Assembly: GCA_037179515.1 (NCBI GenBank)
Contig: JAXCGZ010007676.1
Span: forward strand, 1 to 50,000
Reading direction: 5' to 3'
Length of the DNA stretch: 50,000 nt
From: Halocaridina rubra
Lineage: Eukaryota > Arthropoda > Malacostraca > Decapoda > Atyidae
Under the pieces are notes generated by a model. That model made no database searches and had not been told where the DNA came from. It saw only the letters and a list, made by a program, of their open reading frames with translations. The translations under genes were made by a program, and so were the position numbers. This document shows, piece after piece, positions 1 to 9,819 of this stretch (positions are counted from its first letter, which is position 1; each line of letters begins with the position of its first letter).

Positions 1-150
1 AAGAAAACAATACATGAGTTACTTGTTTACAATTCTGGCGCTTCTTCTTCTTTCTTTTTCTGTTACTAGATGGCAAACTGCACAATATGGAGGAGCGCCA
101 AATTTAAATTTCTTAAAAATGTTACAAGGTGTTACACTTGCCTATTATGG
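1..150. repeat. Interspersed repeat, uninterrupted copy
   Basis: This stretch recurs at 15860-15930 plus 16165-16240, where a TTACCCTA-rich block splits it. Shared words include AGAAAACAATA at the left, AGATGGC in the middle and CACAATATGGAG / GCGCCAAATTTAAAT at the right. No reading frame of note is present. From 150 to about 490 the DNA is AT-rich and I see nothing in it. Confidence 0.55.
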
Positions 151-489
151 CAATCTTTTCTCTTTTTATAAATCAGAGGGCTGAGTCGAAGCACACACTC
201 GCTATAAGTCAAACATACCTCCGACGAAATTTAAACAAAATACTACAATCATATTTGATTAGTTAAAAAAATATGGAACTTTTACACTAAAGTTAATATT
301 TCAAGAGAATTTCTTATGTTTATTTATTTATATCTACTACATTCAACAAAATTTACGATTGTCCTTTCTTAATGAACGATATAAAAGGACTTAAGAATGA
401 TTATTTTAATTTTATACTCAAAATATACACTGAGAATCTCAATTATCATAATTAACTCAATTATAACTATAAATTTCATGACAGTGACA

Positions 490-1800
490 GTAATTAACTA
501 ATTATCTCTAGATATGCTTCTCAAAATAGTTAATATCTTTATCTCTTCCAAGAGTTACTTGAAAAATAGAAAACAAGCCGTATATTGTAATGGGAAAGCA
601 TCTTTGTTGCAAACTCTTGAGAGGGGAGTACCACAGGGATCAATACTGGGCCCATTGTTATTTTTAGTTTATATAAATGATATTTCCAATGCCAGTAATA
701 AATTCAAATATATTCTTTATGCAGATGACACCAACCTTCTCTTGCGTGATAATAACCTTGACCACCTGCATTCTGTTTTAAATAGTGAACTAGAAAAAAT
801 TAACAACTGGGTCTCTGTTAATAAATTAAGGCTAAATGTTTCCAAAACTGACTATATCTTATTTCAAAATAGATCTGTAGTACACAATATTGGTCAAGTT
901 AATATGAATGGGTATGAAGTTAAAAGAGTTGCTCGTAAGAAATTTTTGAGAGTAATTATTGATGAAAATTTAAGTTGGAAATATCATATTCAATCTGTCT
1001 GCTCAAAACTGTCCAAGACGTGTGGAATTTTGTATAAAATTCACCATAACCTAACAAATGGGGCCTTAAAAAGCATATACAATACCCTGTGTTATCCTCA
1101 TACTATATACTGTTTGTCCATCTGGGGTTGTACTTGGCCATCAATTGTAAGGGATGTATTTGTAACTCAGAAAAGACTGATCAGAACTATTACATATAGT
1201 GGAAAATATGACTCAACTTCCTCTTTATTCAAGGAGCTAAACTTGCTTAAATTTAATTACTTGATCCAATATTTCTGTCTTATTATTCTACATAGTGATG
1301 TTAATGATAACAGAAAATTATTTAGATTTATTCAACACAACCATGGAACCAGTAACAATATAAATTTGATATGTCCACAGCCGAGAACAACCTTGTACAA
1401 ATTTCCTATTCACTGTTTTGGCCCAAAATGTTGGAATGCATTACCAGAAGATTTAAAAACAATAACTGGCACAACTTTATTTAAAAAGAAACTCAAACAG
1501 CATTTATTTACTAGGCAAAATCAAGCAGCTGTTGATTAATAATTAATACAGTATTGGTGTATCATTATGTCCAGGTTAAGGTCAGGCTACTGTTTTGTTT
1601 TTATTACAAGATAAGTATGAGATTGCTATATTGGAGCTTTTGTTAACTATTGCCGTCATACTTTAATTTATGTGAAATGTATATTAAACTGCCTGCCAAG
1701 GAGCTCTTGCTCAGCAGGCTAGTGCCTCTGAATATAATGTACATCTTTATTCCTGTATGTATACTAAATATATGGCAATAAAATCTATGACTATGACTAA
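490..1800 (+). mobile_element. LINE-A: 5'-truncated non-LTR retrotransposon
   Basis: The element carries the 3' part of a reverse transcriptase ORF (514-1539) and a short 3' UTR. The UTR ends in AATAAAATC followed by a short repeated tail (CTATGACTATGACT) near 1780-1798. Such short repeated tails are typical of CR1/L2-like LINEs. The 5' end is lost inside the RT domain, so the copy cannot be autonomous. The left border near 490 is a guess. Confidence 0.75.
514..1539 (+). pseudogene. Reverse transcriptase, C-terminal 341 residues (LINE-A)
   Basis: This is the RT of a non-LTR element, which would copy its RNA into DNA at a nicked target. The frame starts within the fingers/palm region (SYLKNRKQ). 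It keeps GVPQGSILGPLLFLVYIND (about residues 39-57) and the catalytic box YADDT (about residues 69-73). It then runs through thumb and C-terminal segments (CYPHTIYCLSIWGCTW, KCWNALP) to a natural stop. The endonuclease and the RT N-terminus are missing. The frame is open to its stop, so the copy is fairly young or lightly decayed. The listed start is only the first Met codon in a truncated frame. Confidence 0.8.
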
Positions 1801-2841
1801 ATGTTACAATTATCATTTTAGGGTTATATCCACTTCTCAACATAAAAGTAAATATATATAAAAAAAAACGTGTATCTGAAAAGATATAAAAAGCTTGTAT
1901 CTGTGCATGCAGTAATAAAATAAAAAAATAATATTTCATATGCAACATGAAAGAATGACTTTGCTTAAGTTTCATAATCTCTTAAGGAATCAAACATGAA
2001 AATAACATATATATTCTTCTATTTACTCAAATTAACTTTCCTTTTCGAGTGACTATTCAACAGAATACCTCTGGAGACAGGGGGGGAAGTTATACTGTAT
2101 ATATTTTTTTTCTTTTTACCTATACTTACGATCGGCTAGGTACTTAATTACCCATTTTTTTCCTCTCTTTCTTCTCCTACCCAAAATACTGCTCAATATT
2201 CGTCTTCTGGTCTCTTTCAAATACAGGAATCGGCTGCACAACATTCTTGTTGTCATTTCTTGTGAGTTCACACTCCTTTCTTCATGACCAAGCTGAAATG
2301 ATTGTCGCAAACATTATCATGGGTTAAACTTCAAAGATTTATTTTTATCTATTTAGAGCATTCCTTCGAACAAATAATGTAATTACTTCAGCTAGGAAAA
2401 AAATTTAAAAATCATTCATAGATTCGCGTCCTTTATCACTTAATATCTCTCTTGGAATTTCGAAAATTGAACAATTATCTTACTGGCGGAGTAAGGGACA
2501 TAATAAAAAACAACTGCACCTCAGCAGGTGGAAGTTCATCACGTTGCCTCTTGAAGCATTTACACCTTATTCGCATCACTTTCATTTACCCATTCTCTCT
2601 CTGCGACTTTCCCCCATTCGCATCTCACAGTTCTCCCTTCAGCTCTCTGAGGGAGTGTGTTGGTTGACAATCTCTTTGAAGCCACTCATCAGCCCTCCTC
2701 GGCACGTCTCTATCAACGGTTATGGGTCCCCGTTATACTCCCCATCAACAGTATGATAGAGTGACTCCCTACCCTCCCAAGAATAGATTGAATTCATCTC
2801 TTAAGTATTATGAATAATAGCTTGTATTTTTTATAATATCT
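1800..2841. other. Non-coding AT-rich stretch
   Basis: No supported gene or RNA was seen. Short ORFs here have no recognisable motif. The 2440-2760 part is less AT-rich with TCTCTC and CCC runs and may be an old repeat, but I cannot name it. Confidence 0.4.
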
Positions 2842-2857
2842 CAGAGTAGCTTTCAGT
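2842..2857 (+). repeat. Target-site duplication, left (SINE-1 copy 1)
   Basis: The 16 bases CAGAGTAGCTTTCAGT are repeated exactly at 3060-3075 and flank the SINE between them, as expected for LINE-driven integration. Confidence 0.85.
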
Positions 2858-3059
2858 AGTAGTCACCATGGCTCAAGCGGTAGCGTCTGCGACTTTGAGG
2901 CGTCAGGTCGAGGGTTCGCGCCCCATCACGGTCTGAGGTTAGCAAGGGCATACACTCAGGGTAACAATTACATCTGCTAAAACAAGTACTTCGCAAGAAG
3001 GAAACCGTCCTATCCCTTAGGAGAAAAGGGAGTCGGTGACATAAAACCAGAACCCGGAA
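2858..3059 (+). mobile_element. SINE-1 copy (tRNA-derived), full length
   Basis: The head is tRNA-like, with A box TGGCTCAAGCGGT and B box GAGGGTTCGCGCCCC. A conserved body follows (GTCTGAGGTTAGCAAGGGCA, ACAAGT.CTTCGCAAGAAGG, AAAAGGGAGTC), ending at ACCCGGAAC. Exact 16-bp flanking duplications define both ends. At least seven further copies lie in this window. A tRNA gene finder could mis-call the head as a tRNA. Confidence 0.85.
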
Positions 3060-3075
3060 CAGAGTAGCTTTCAGT
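3060..3075 (+). repeat. Target-site duplication, right (SINE-1 copy 1)
   Basis: Exact partner of 2842-2857. Confidence 0.85.
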
Positions 3076-3084
3076 TATCATTAA

Positions 3085-3270
3085 TTTACCTGCCTATTCT
3101 GGTACTTTGATCCAGAGTTTAATAATTAAATCATGAATTACCTCCCATTTAGGTACTTTGATGCAGTTAGAGCATTAAATCATGAATTTACCGATTTAGG
3201 TAGTGTGGTGCAGAGTTCGATCATTAAATCATGAATATACCTGCCTATTTAGGTACTTTGATGCAAAAGG
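3085..3270 (+). repeat. Tandem repeat, unit about 58 bp, about 3 copies
   Basis: Each unit holds AATCATGAAT, TTACC...TATTTAGG and TACTTTGATGCAG-type words. The units have diverged by several substitutions each. No coding potential. Confidence 0.65.
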
Positions 3271-3621
3271 GGAGCTAAAATTCCAAAATTCCCCTCTTTT
3301 ATGGAAGAATAAGGATTGAAAGATCAACTATAAAATTGATTAGATACGACTTGATCTCAAACAAAAATGAGCATTGTTTAAGTGTGGACACTGCCAAATA
3401 TGCACGTGTGTTTAACAGTTTAATTGAACTTTCAGCTTAGTGTTTTATATCTGCATTAACCCCTCGTTTATCGCGGGAGTTCGGTTCCGGGGCCGACCGC
3501 AATAGGTGAATTTCCGCGAAGTAGGATCACCCTATATACATAGGTATTTTAATTTATTTTTACGTTTACTGTATAAACCTTTCCTGTACTGTTAACAAAC
3601 CACCCGCTCCTTGGATAACAG

Positions 3622-5727
3622 ATGACAAAAAACATTATGAAAGAAAGAGACAAACTACAAAATGAAGTAAAACTACAAAGAGATAATATCCCTTTAAGAG
3701 AAAAGTTTACAGAGCATAAGAAACAAGTAAAATCATTATTAAGTAACAGTAAGAAACAGTATTACAAAAATGAATTTCAAAACGCTAAAGGCAATATCTC
3801 TGATACATGGAAAATTGCTAAAACCATGCTTTCCAATAACTGTAATAAAAGTAGTAACATATCAATTATACCCGATGAGGTAGATGTAAGTGCTAAAGCA
3901 GAAGAGTTCAATAATTTTTTCGCTGAAGTGGGGAAAAAAACCTTTGAAAAAACAAAAAAAGAAATAATAAATGAAATCAATAATAGTAATGGTGGTAATA
4001 ATAATGATGATGGTAGTAGTAATAATAATAGTAATGTTGATAATGGTGTAAATAATAATGATGGTGGTAGTAATGGTAATGATAATAGTGATGATGGTAG
4101 TAATAATAATAATAATGTTAATCTTGAAGAACATAGTGCATTCAATAGAAGTAATGATGTCTTTAACCCTACTACAGTAGATTGTAATACAGTAATCTTA
4201 GTAATAAAAAATCTGAAAGACTCTAATGCATATGGATCAGATGGAATTTGTTTTCGTTTTATTTGAGATTCATTATTTGTAATAGCATATTATCTGACGG
4301 TAATAATCAATACTTCCATAGTTACCAATATTTACCCAGATTTATGGAAAAATCCCCATGTAATTCCTGGTTTTAAAAATGGAAATCCTGACGACGTCTC
4401 TAACTATAGACCAATCTCTTTACTACCAATTTTATCAAAGATACTTGAAAAGATTGTTGCAAATCAGTTAAGTGAGTTTCTTGAAAAAAATAAACTTATT
4501 GCAAAAAGTCAACACGGTTTCAGGCCAAAATTATCAACTGAAACTGCCTTATTGAAAATATCAGATGAAATATACAAAAATATAGATAATAAGAAAATAT
4601 CATTGCTACTACTACTCGATCTTTCTAAAGCTTTTGATAGTGTACACCATACCATCTTATTAGAAAAATGCAAAAAAATGAACATTGACCCAAGCTGGTT
4701 CGAGAACTATTTAAAAAACCGCTACCAGTCAGTCAGAATAAAAGATGTAGTTTCAAGTCGCAAGAAGGTATTGTTTGGGGTCCCTCAGGGATCGATCCTA
4801 GGACCTATACTTTTTCTAATATATGTAAACGATCTAGTAAAATATTTACCTAACTGTTATGTCATTCAATATGCTGACGATACTCAAATCTTAATTGAAG
4901 GAGAAATTAATGATTTAGAAAATATTATTCGTAGAGCAGAAGAAATTTTGTATATGGCTAAACGTTACTTTCTAAAAAATGGTCTGTTACTTAATGAAAC
5001 TAAAACCCAATCTATTCTTATCGGATCCAGACAATTATTATCAGAAGTTGATGACAATCTTCATATAAATTTTAACGGTAATATCATTAAGCCAATGAAC
5101 TCGGTAAAGAACCTAGGTGTCTATTTTGACCGTTACATGAATTTTGAAATGCATATAGATGAAATTTATAAAAAAGTAATGGGTACTCTAATATATCTAA
5201 ATAGGGTAAAAGACTCATTTGAAACATCAACTCGTATAATAATTGTCCAGTCCTTAGCTATGAGTTTAATTAATTACTGTCTCAAAGTTTGGGGATGTAC
5301 AAATAAGACTCAATTACAAAGAATACAAAAGTTACAAAACTTTGCAGCACGAGTGGCTGTTGGCAATGTAAGAAAATACGAGCACATCTCTCCTGTTTTA
5401 AAAGATCTAGAATGGATAAAGATTAGAGATAAATATGTTTTTGATGTATGTACCTTTGTTTTTAATATACTAAGAAACAATATTCCTGATTGCTTGTATA
5501 ATTTTTCTACAGTGAGCTCAGTTACCGGGTTAACTACCCGTCAAGGGGAAGATTTATTAGTACGAAGGTCTAAAACTGATATTGGCTCAAGAGATATAAA
5601 CATTCGTGGACCTCATTTATATAATCAGCTTCCCAGAGAACTAAAAAATGCTGATTCAGTGTATACTTTTAAATATAATCTTAAGAAGTTACTCTTAAAG
5701 GAAGATTTTACTTGTAAATTTAAATAG
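3622..5727 (+). pseudogene. LINE-B reverse transcriptase ORF with one internal TGA
   Basis: A single frame runs from 3622 to 5727 and is broken only by TGA at 4264-4266 (context CFRFI-stop-DSLF, where related elements carry a basic residue). Order: linker helix rich in K/E; a low-complexity N/D/S/G stretch (about 3975-4115); LKDSNAYGSDGI; NYRPISLLP; QHGFRPKLST; LDLSKAFDSV (palm); FGVPQGSILGP; QYADDT (catalytic aspartates); C-terminal thumb region ending KLLLKEDF. Upstream, a one-base surplus in an A-run near 3628 puts PWITDD out of frame. CGA to TGA decay is one plausible cause of the stop. The part after the stop (4267-5727) is fully open. Confidence 0.85.
3970..4120 (+). repeat. In-frame AAT/GAT/GGT trinucleotide repeat inside the LINE-B ORF
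   Basis: Imperfect AAT, GGT, GAT and AGT triplets encode a run of Asn, Asp, Gly and Ser between KKEIINEINN and LEEHSAFN. The reading frame is kept throughout. Confidence 0.8.
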
Positions 5728-5849
5728 TACACCCATATTTGAATACCCAATGTACGTTGGAAATAAAGTCTTATTATTATTATTATTAATAACAGCGTGC
5801 AAGCGTAAATTTATATGAAAGTGATAGGCAAACTTAACGTGAATGGGGT

Positions 5850-6010
5850 GGTAATGACATGACATCGTCGAGAAGATTGCAGAAGGTCACCGAACAAACC
5901 ATATTATCATCATGTTCTTGTGAGAGTTGTTGGAGTGCTTTCACGTTTTCATACATGGCTGCCAGACGCTCGACTGTAAGGTCAGGTTCTTCAATTTCCT
6001 CGTGGCGAAG
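5850..6010 (-). pseudogene. Tigger-type transposase C-terminal relic
   Basis: The minus-strand frame reads EEIEEPDLTVERLAAMY, then ENVKALQQLSQEHDDN and TFCNLLDDVMSLP. This resembles the C-terminal tail of Tigger/pogo transposases (LT.E.LA...E....L.Q....HD.N), as recalled from the family. The DDE core is absent. The orientation agrees with the orientation inferred for Tigger-1. Confidence 0.5.
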
Positions 6011-6122
6011 TTACGAAGTGAATTGAATATACAGTACTTATGAAAACCCTTAATCATTAGGAAAAATATGGAAGTGGAGAGGCCAAGTAGCCTATCAGTG
6101 ATATTTTGAAATACCGTATTCT

Positions 6123-6560
6123 TTGGACTTTGCACAAACTGGTCTCAATTCAGGTCAGTCTTCAGAAACCAATTGTGTTCCTTCTCCTTCTATGATGGAA
6201 GAGGACGGCATTGAAAACTGTGAAAATGATACTAATGCTCCCCCAGCAGAGGATATCTCTTGTAAATCAGACGTTAACGAAGATCTGCAGGAGCCGCTTG
6301 AAAATAAAGAGGCGTCTGTTCAGGAAAAGGAAATGATACTGATGCTCCCCCAGTAGAGGAAATCTCTTGTAAATCAGATGTTAAAGAAGATCTGCAGGAG
6401 CCGCTTGAAATTAAAGAGGAGTCTGTTCAGGCAAAGGAAATGATACTGATGCTACCCCAGTAGAGGAAATCTCTTGTACATCAGATGTTAAAGAAGATCT
6501 GCAGGAGCCGCTTGAAATTAAAGAGGAGTCTGTTATCGAAAGAACCCCTGAAGCATAACA
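6123..6560 (+). pseudogene. Acidic repeat ORF, antisense inside Tigger-1
   Basis: The plus-strand frame opens with SSETNCVPSPSMMEEDGIE. It then contains three tandem units of 107 bp (from 6228, 6335 and 6442), each encoding ISCKSDV.EDLQEPLE.KE. Two unit joins carry the same one-base loss (GGAAATGAT instead of GAAAATGAT), which breaks the 36-residue repeat. The acidic, LEIKEE-type composition resembles linkers of arthropod zinc-finger proteins more than a transposase. It is therefore perhaps a captured host fragment; the function is unknown. It runs opposite to the transposase relic. Confidence 0.45.
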
Positions 6561-6751
6561 TATTAATAAGCACAAGGCGAACGGAGCACACGTGAGTCAG
6601 GCTGAAAGAGTGAGGCGAGACAATGGAAGCTGGTGGGAGAACCAAGCTTCAATCAAAAAGCCAATAAGACCCCATGATATAGAACATACAGAAAAACAAT
6701 TTTGTGATTCATTGTCTCTCACCCCTTCAGCCAATAGCATTCCATGAACTA

Positions 6752-7300
6752 TCTCACGTAGGTGCGACCCTCTGCGTTTTCCAAGACGCCAATACAGTGT
6801 ATGCTATCGTACAGTATATCACATGGTGCAATACTGAGTGTATATGTATAAATTTATGTTTTTTACTGTTTTATTACTCTTAGGCTAGGAAATACTTTTT
6901 TTATCAATAAAATAATGAAAATTTCAATATGTACTAGCTCACGTAGGTGCGACCCTTTTCCTTTTCCGAAACGCTGATACCGGCATCATATTTTACAAGG
7001 TGCAATACTGTGAGTATTTATGTTTTTTACTATTTTTTATTGTTTTATTATTCTTAGGCTAAGAAATAAATTTTTTTAATCAATAAAGTAATGAAACTAC
7101 TGGAAATTTTAATATATGCTAGCTCACATAGGTGCGACCCTTTGCGTTTTCCAAAACGCCGATACCGGTATCGTACTTTCTATGGTGCAGAGTTACATGT
7201 TCAAATTTGTTTTTTTACTATTTCTTACAGCTTTATTATTCTTAGGCTGGGATATACATTTTTTTTATCAATAAAATAATGAAAAAAAAAATTTCCAATA
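6752..7300 (-). repeat. Sub-terminal tandem repeat of Tigger-1, about 185 bp x 3
   Basis: Units begin near 6752, 6938 and 7122 with GTAGGTGCGACCCT (one has CATAGG). Each runs through ACGCCGATACCGG, TTTTACTATTT, TTATTATTCTTAGGCT and a poly-T/TCAATAAA end. Two diverged units also occur in Tigger-2 (about 33060-33550), so the array belongs to the transposon's non-coding leader. Confidence 0.75.
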
Positions 7301-7393
7301 AAGTAATGAAATTTTTTTTTTCTAATATTTTTGCATTAAAAAAAAAAAAAAAAAAACGCGATAAGTGAACAGCGATATAGCGAGGGGTTACTG

Positions 7394-8008
<615 letters not shown>

Positions 8009-8859
8009 CCCACAGTAAAAGGTTAAATAATCAGAAATTGGAGCTCATTCTTACATTTATTAAGGTATACAGTATATACATGTAGCAGGGTAGATGAGTA
8101 GGTTTTTGTTGATATTTGGAGTCCAAAGTTCTCGGCCTTTTGTACCTCATTCCATCTTACTCGGCTTCGTCATCTATCTTTTTTCCTAGGCTGCAGGACA
8201 AGAAGACAACCTCCGTGCTGTAAGTCAGCTAAATTGGACGGCGCGAGGGAATTTTAAAATCTTCATTTATAACTAAGTGTGAAGAATCCAGGCTGCGAGT
8301 GCGACAATGGCGAATGTGTGGTTGACTGGTGGAAGTGTCATCGTAGGTCAAGCTGGTATTAAATGAGATTGGAATATGAGGCATGGGGCTTGTAAAGGTA
8401 TTTAGTCCTGGTCAGGAGAGAAGAAAATAAATAGAATGGTTTTGGATGAAGAGATTGAAATGAGTGTGTGGAGAGATTTGGAAGGAATGTGAATGTATTA
8501 ATGAAATGTGATCAGAATGTTGGGTATATGAGCCAGTAGATTGTGTGACCAGAAATGATATTAATTCGGTGTTGATATATTTACAGAAGCTGGGTTGTTG
8601 TGGGGACGAGTGGGAAGAGATGACAGTATGAGTGATGTGTGTTAGTGTTGTTTTAATGTTCCTTGTTGTGTGTGCATGCATGTAGATCTGTGGAGGCTGC
8701 AGCGAGTATTAGTGTACCTCTCATGTGAAGATGGTCTTTGACTTGGAGAACTTAGGTTTCTTGGGGTAAGTGTTTACAGGTGTTGCTGCTGTGCAGCTTG
8801 TGATTATTTTTTTAGGTCTGCTTTGTATAGTCTGTAGGGTGTTGTTGTATGTTTTAGTG

Positions 8860-9380
8860 AAGTTAGAAGCCCAAGGGGGGTCCATATATTGTATTCTGTT
8901 GTAATGGTTCCCTTACTGTGTCTAGATGTTGTATGGGCAAGTGACTTGAGGGCATTAAATTTTTTTTATTTATGTTTTTGAGGTTTGTGACGTGTTGTTT
9001 CTGTGACATTGATGTATCATATGTTATACTAGCGATTCAAGTGAGAGTGTGTGTGCGTATGTGTTAAGGGGATGTTGTTTATGATGAGGTGTAAAATGTG
9101 AGGGTGTCCTGCATCCAATTTGAGTAGAGTAACTGTGAATTTAGCTGGGGTTCTTTTAAGTCTGTGGTGAACCATTTACGTAATGTGTGGTGGTGGGAGA
9201 GTTGGAACTAGAACGAATGTGAGAAGGAATGGGGAAATGAGAGAGTTGCTGCATACATATGACACTGCTGTAAAGCCTGATTCAAAAGGGCAAAACTTGT
9301 ACATGTTAAGTAAAGGAGTTTTATAGTTGAGTGGCTAGAGACTACTATTATGGAGGCTGCTGCTATCATCATTATTATTT
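8860..9380 (+). repeat. Interspersed repeat R-A with ATT tail
   Basis: The 9190-9380 part recurs inverted at 10975-11165, and 8925-9160 resembles 31110-31270 (TGTATGGG.AA.TGA..TGAGGGCATTA). It ends TGGAGGCTGCTGCTATCATC(ATT)n, like a retroposon 3' end. It is non-coding. The left limit is unclear; 8007-8860 may belong to the same element. Confidence 0.5.
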
Positions 9381-9384
9381 TAAT

Positions 9385-9475
9385 ATAATATGAGTTTAAA
9401 CTGCTTACCGTTATTCACAGTAAAAATAAAAAAATAAACGTACATTCACTAGCAGTTTATAATGTGATCAAGGTA
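9385..9475 (+). repeat. Repeat B, copy 1
   Basis: It matches the reverse complement of 11490-11585 (words CAGTAAAAAT, ACGTACATTCACTAGCAG, TATAATGTGATCA). Confidence 0.7.
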
Positions 9476-9732
9476 TATTTGACTGTGTTGAATGTGTTCT
9501 TCGACTCAGCCATCCTCTTTGTAAGGAAACTGCAGCTGATGAATTTGTTTGTCATTGTTGTTTATAATATTAATACCAATTTTGTGTTTGTTATTGGGAA
9601 TAACACTATTTTATCTTTCAGGAAGACATGATTGGAGCTGAAGTTAGCAAAGTAGACACAAATGAAATGGCAGTACATCAACGCACCCTGCCTGTTGTTG
9701 TATCATCCGTTAGTAGTCTTTCAGTTTGTTGT

Positions 9733-9818
9733 GCCATTGTATGTGCCCCTGTTAATCCCCATTCAAATGAGGGTGGATGCAGGCAGGTTGGACCTGAGGA
9801 ATTAGGGATGGATGCCAT
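9733..9818 (-). mobile_element. SINE-3 fragment (3' body only)
   Basis: It contains the SINE-3 words CCCCATTCAAATGAGGGTGGATGCAG split as CCCCATTCAAAT / GAGGGTGGATG and GCAGGTTGGA..TGAGGAATTA. The tRNA head is missing. SINE-3 has many copies here; its full form is best seen at 11810-11965 and 28809-28963. Confidence 0.6.
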
Positions 9819-9819
9819 A

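Larger units (their letters stand above)
3601..5788 (+). mobile_element. LINE-B: nearly intact non-LTR retrotransposon inserted in Tigger-1
   Basis: It starts in the linker between endonuclease and RT (CTTGGATAACAGATGAC resembles the usual PWITDD sequence) and ends in AATAAAGTC(TTA)n. Comparison with Tigger-2 shows that Tigger-1 sequence stops near 3600 and resumes near 5789, so this LINE inserted into the transposon. The 5' part with the endonuclease is absent. The last 45 bp before the (TTA)n tail resemble the tail of SINE-2 (13867-14050 and 46141-46354). Confidence 0.85.
3454..7393 (-). mobile_element. Tigger-1: degenerate pogo/Tigger-type DNA transposon, interrupted
   Basis: The outer ends are inverted: the left end has TTAACCCCTCGTTTATCGCG and the right end GCGATATAGCGAGGGGTTACTG. 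Both terminal and sub-terminal sequences match a second element at 32841-34096, which encodes a Tigger-like transposase N-terminus. Read from right to left the order is: terminal repeat, about 185-bp tandem units, an antisense acidic ORF, a transposase C-terminal relic (about 5850-6010), LINE-B inserted at about 3601-5788, then the far terminal repeat. The flanking TA expected for this superfamily is not intact on the left. Most of the transposase is missing. Confidence 0.75.

Noticed and set aside
2880..2945. Possible tRNA genes in the SINE heads (here, and at 12100, 15540, 28815, 41206 and 44905)
   Set aside because: The A and B boxes are present, but the heads continue into a conserved SINE body, occur in many copies with target duplications, and lack a clean acceptor stem.
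3777..4145. Minus-strand Leu/Ile-rich ORFs
   Set aside because: They are antisense shadows of the AAT/GAT triplet repeat inside the LINE-B ORF.
8190..8236. Mini-exon candidate (TTTTTCCTAG/GCTGC...GTGCT/GTAAGT)
   Set aside because: The borders look like splice sites, but 30-odd bases without a partner exon or protein similarity cannot be supported.
9623..9720. Exon candidate after an acceptor-like CTTTCAG (MIGAEVSKVDTNEMAVHQ)
   Set aside because: There is no recognisable domain, no partner exon, and the frame runs into SINE-3 sequence.
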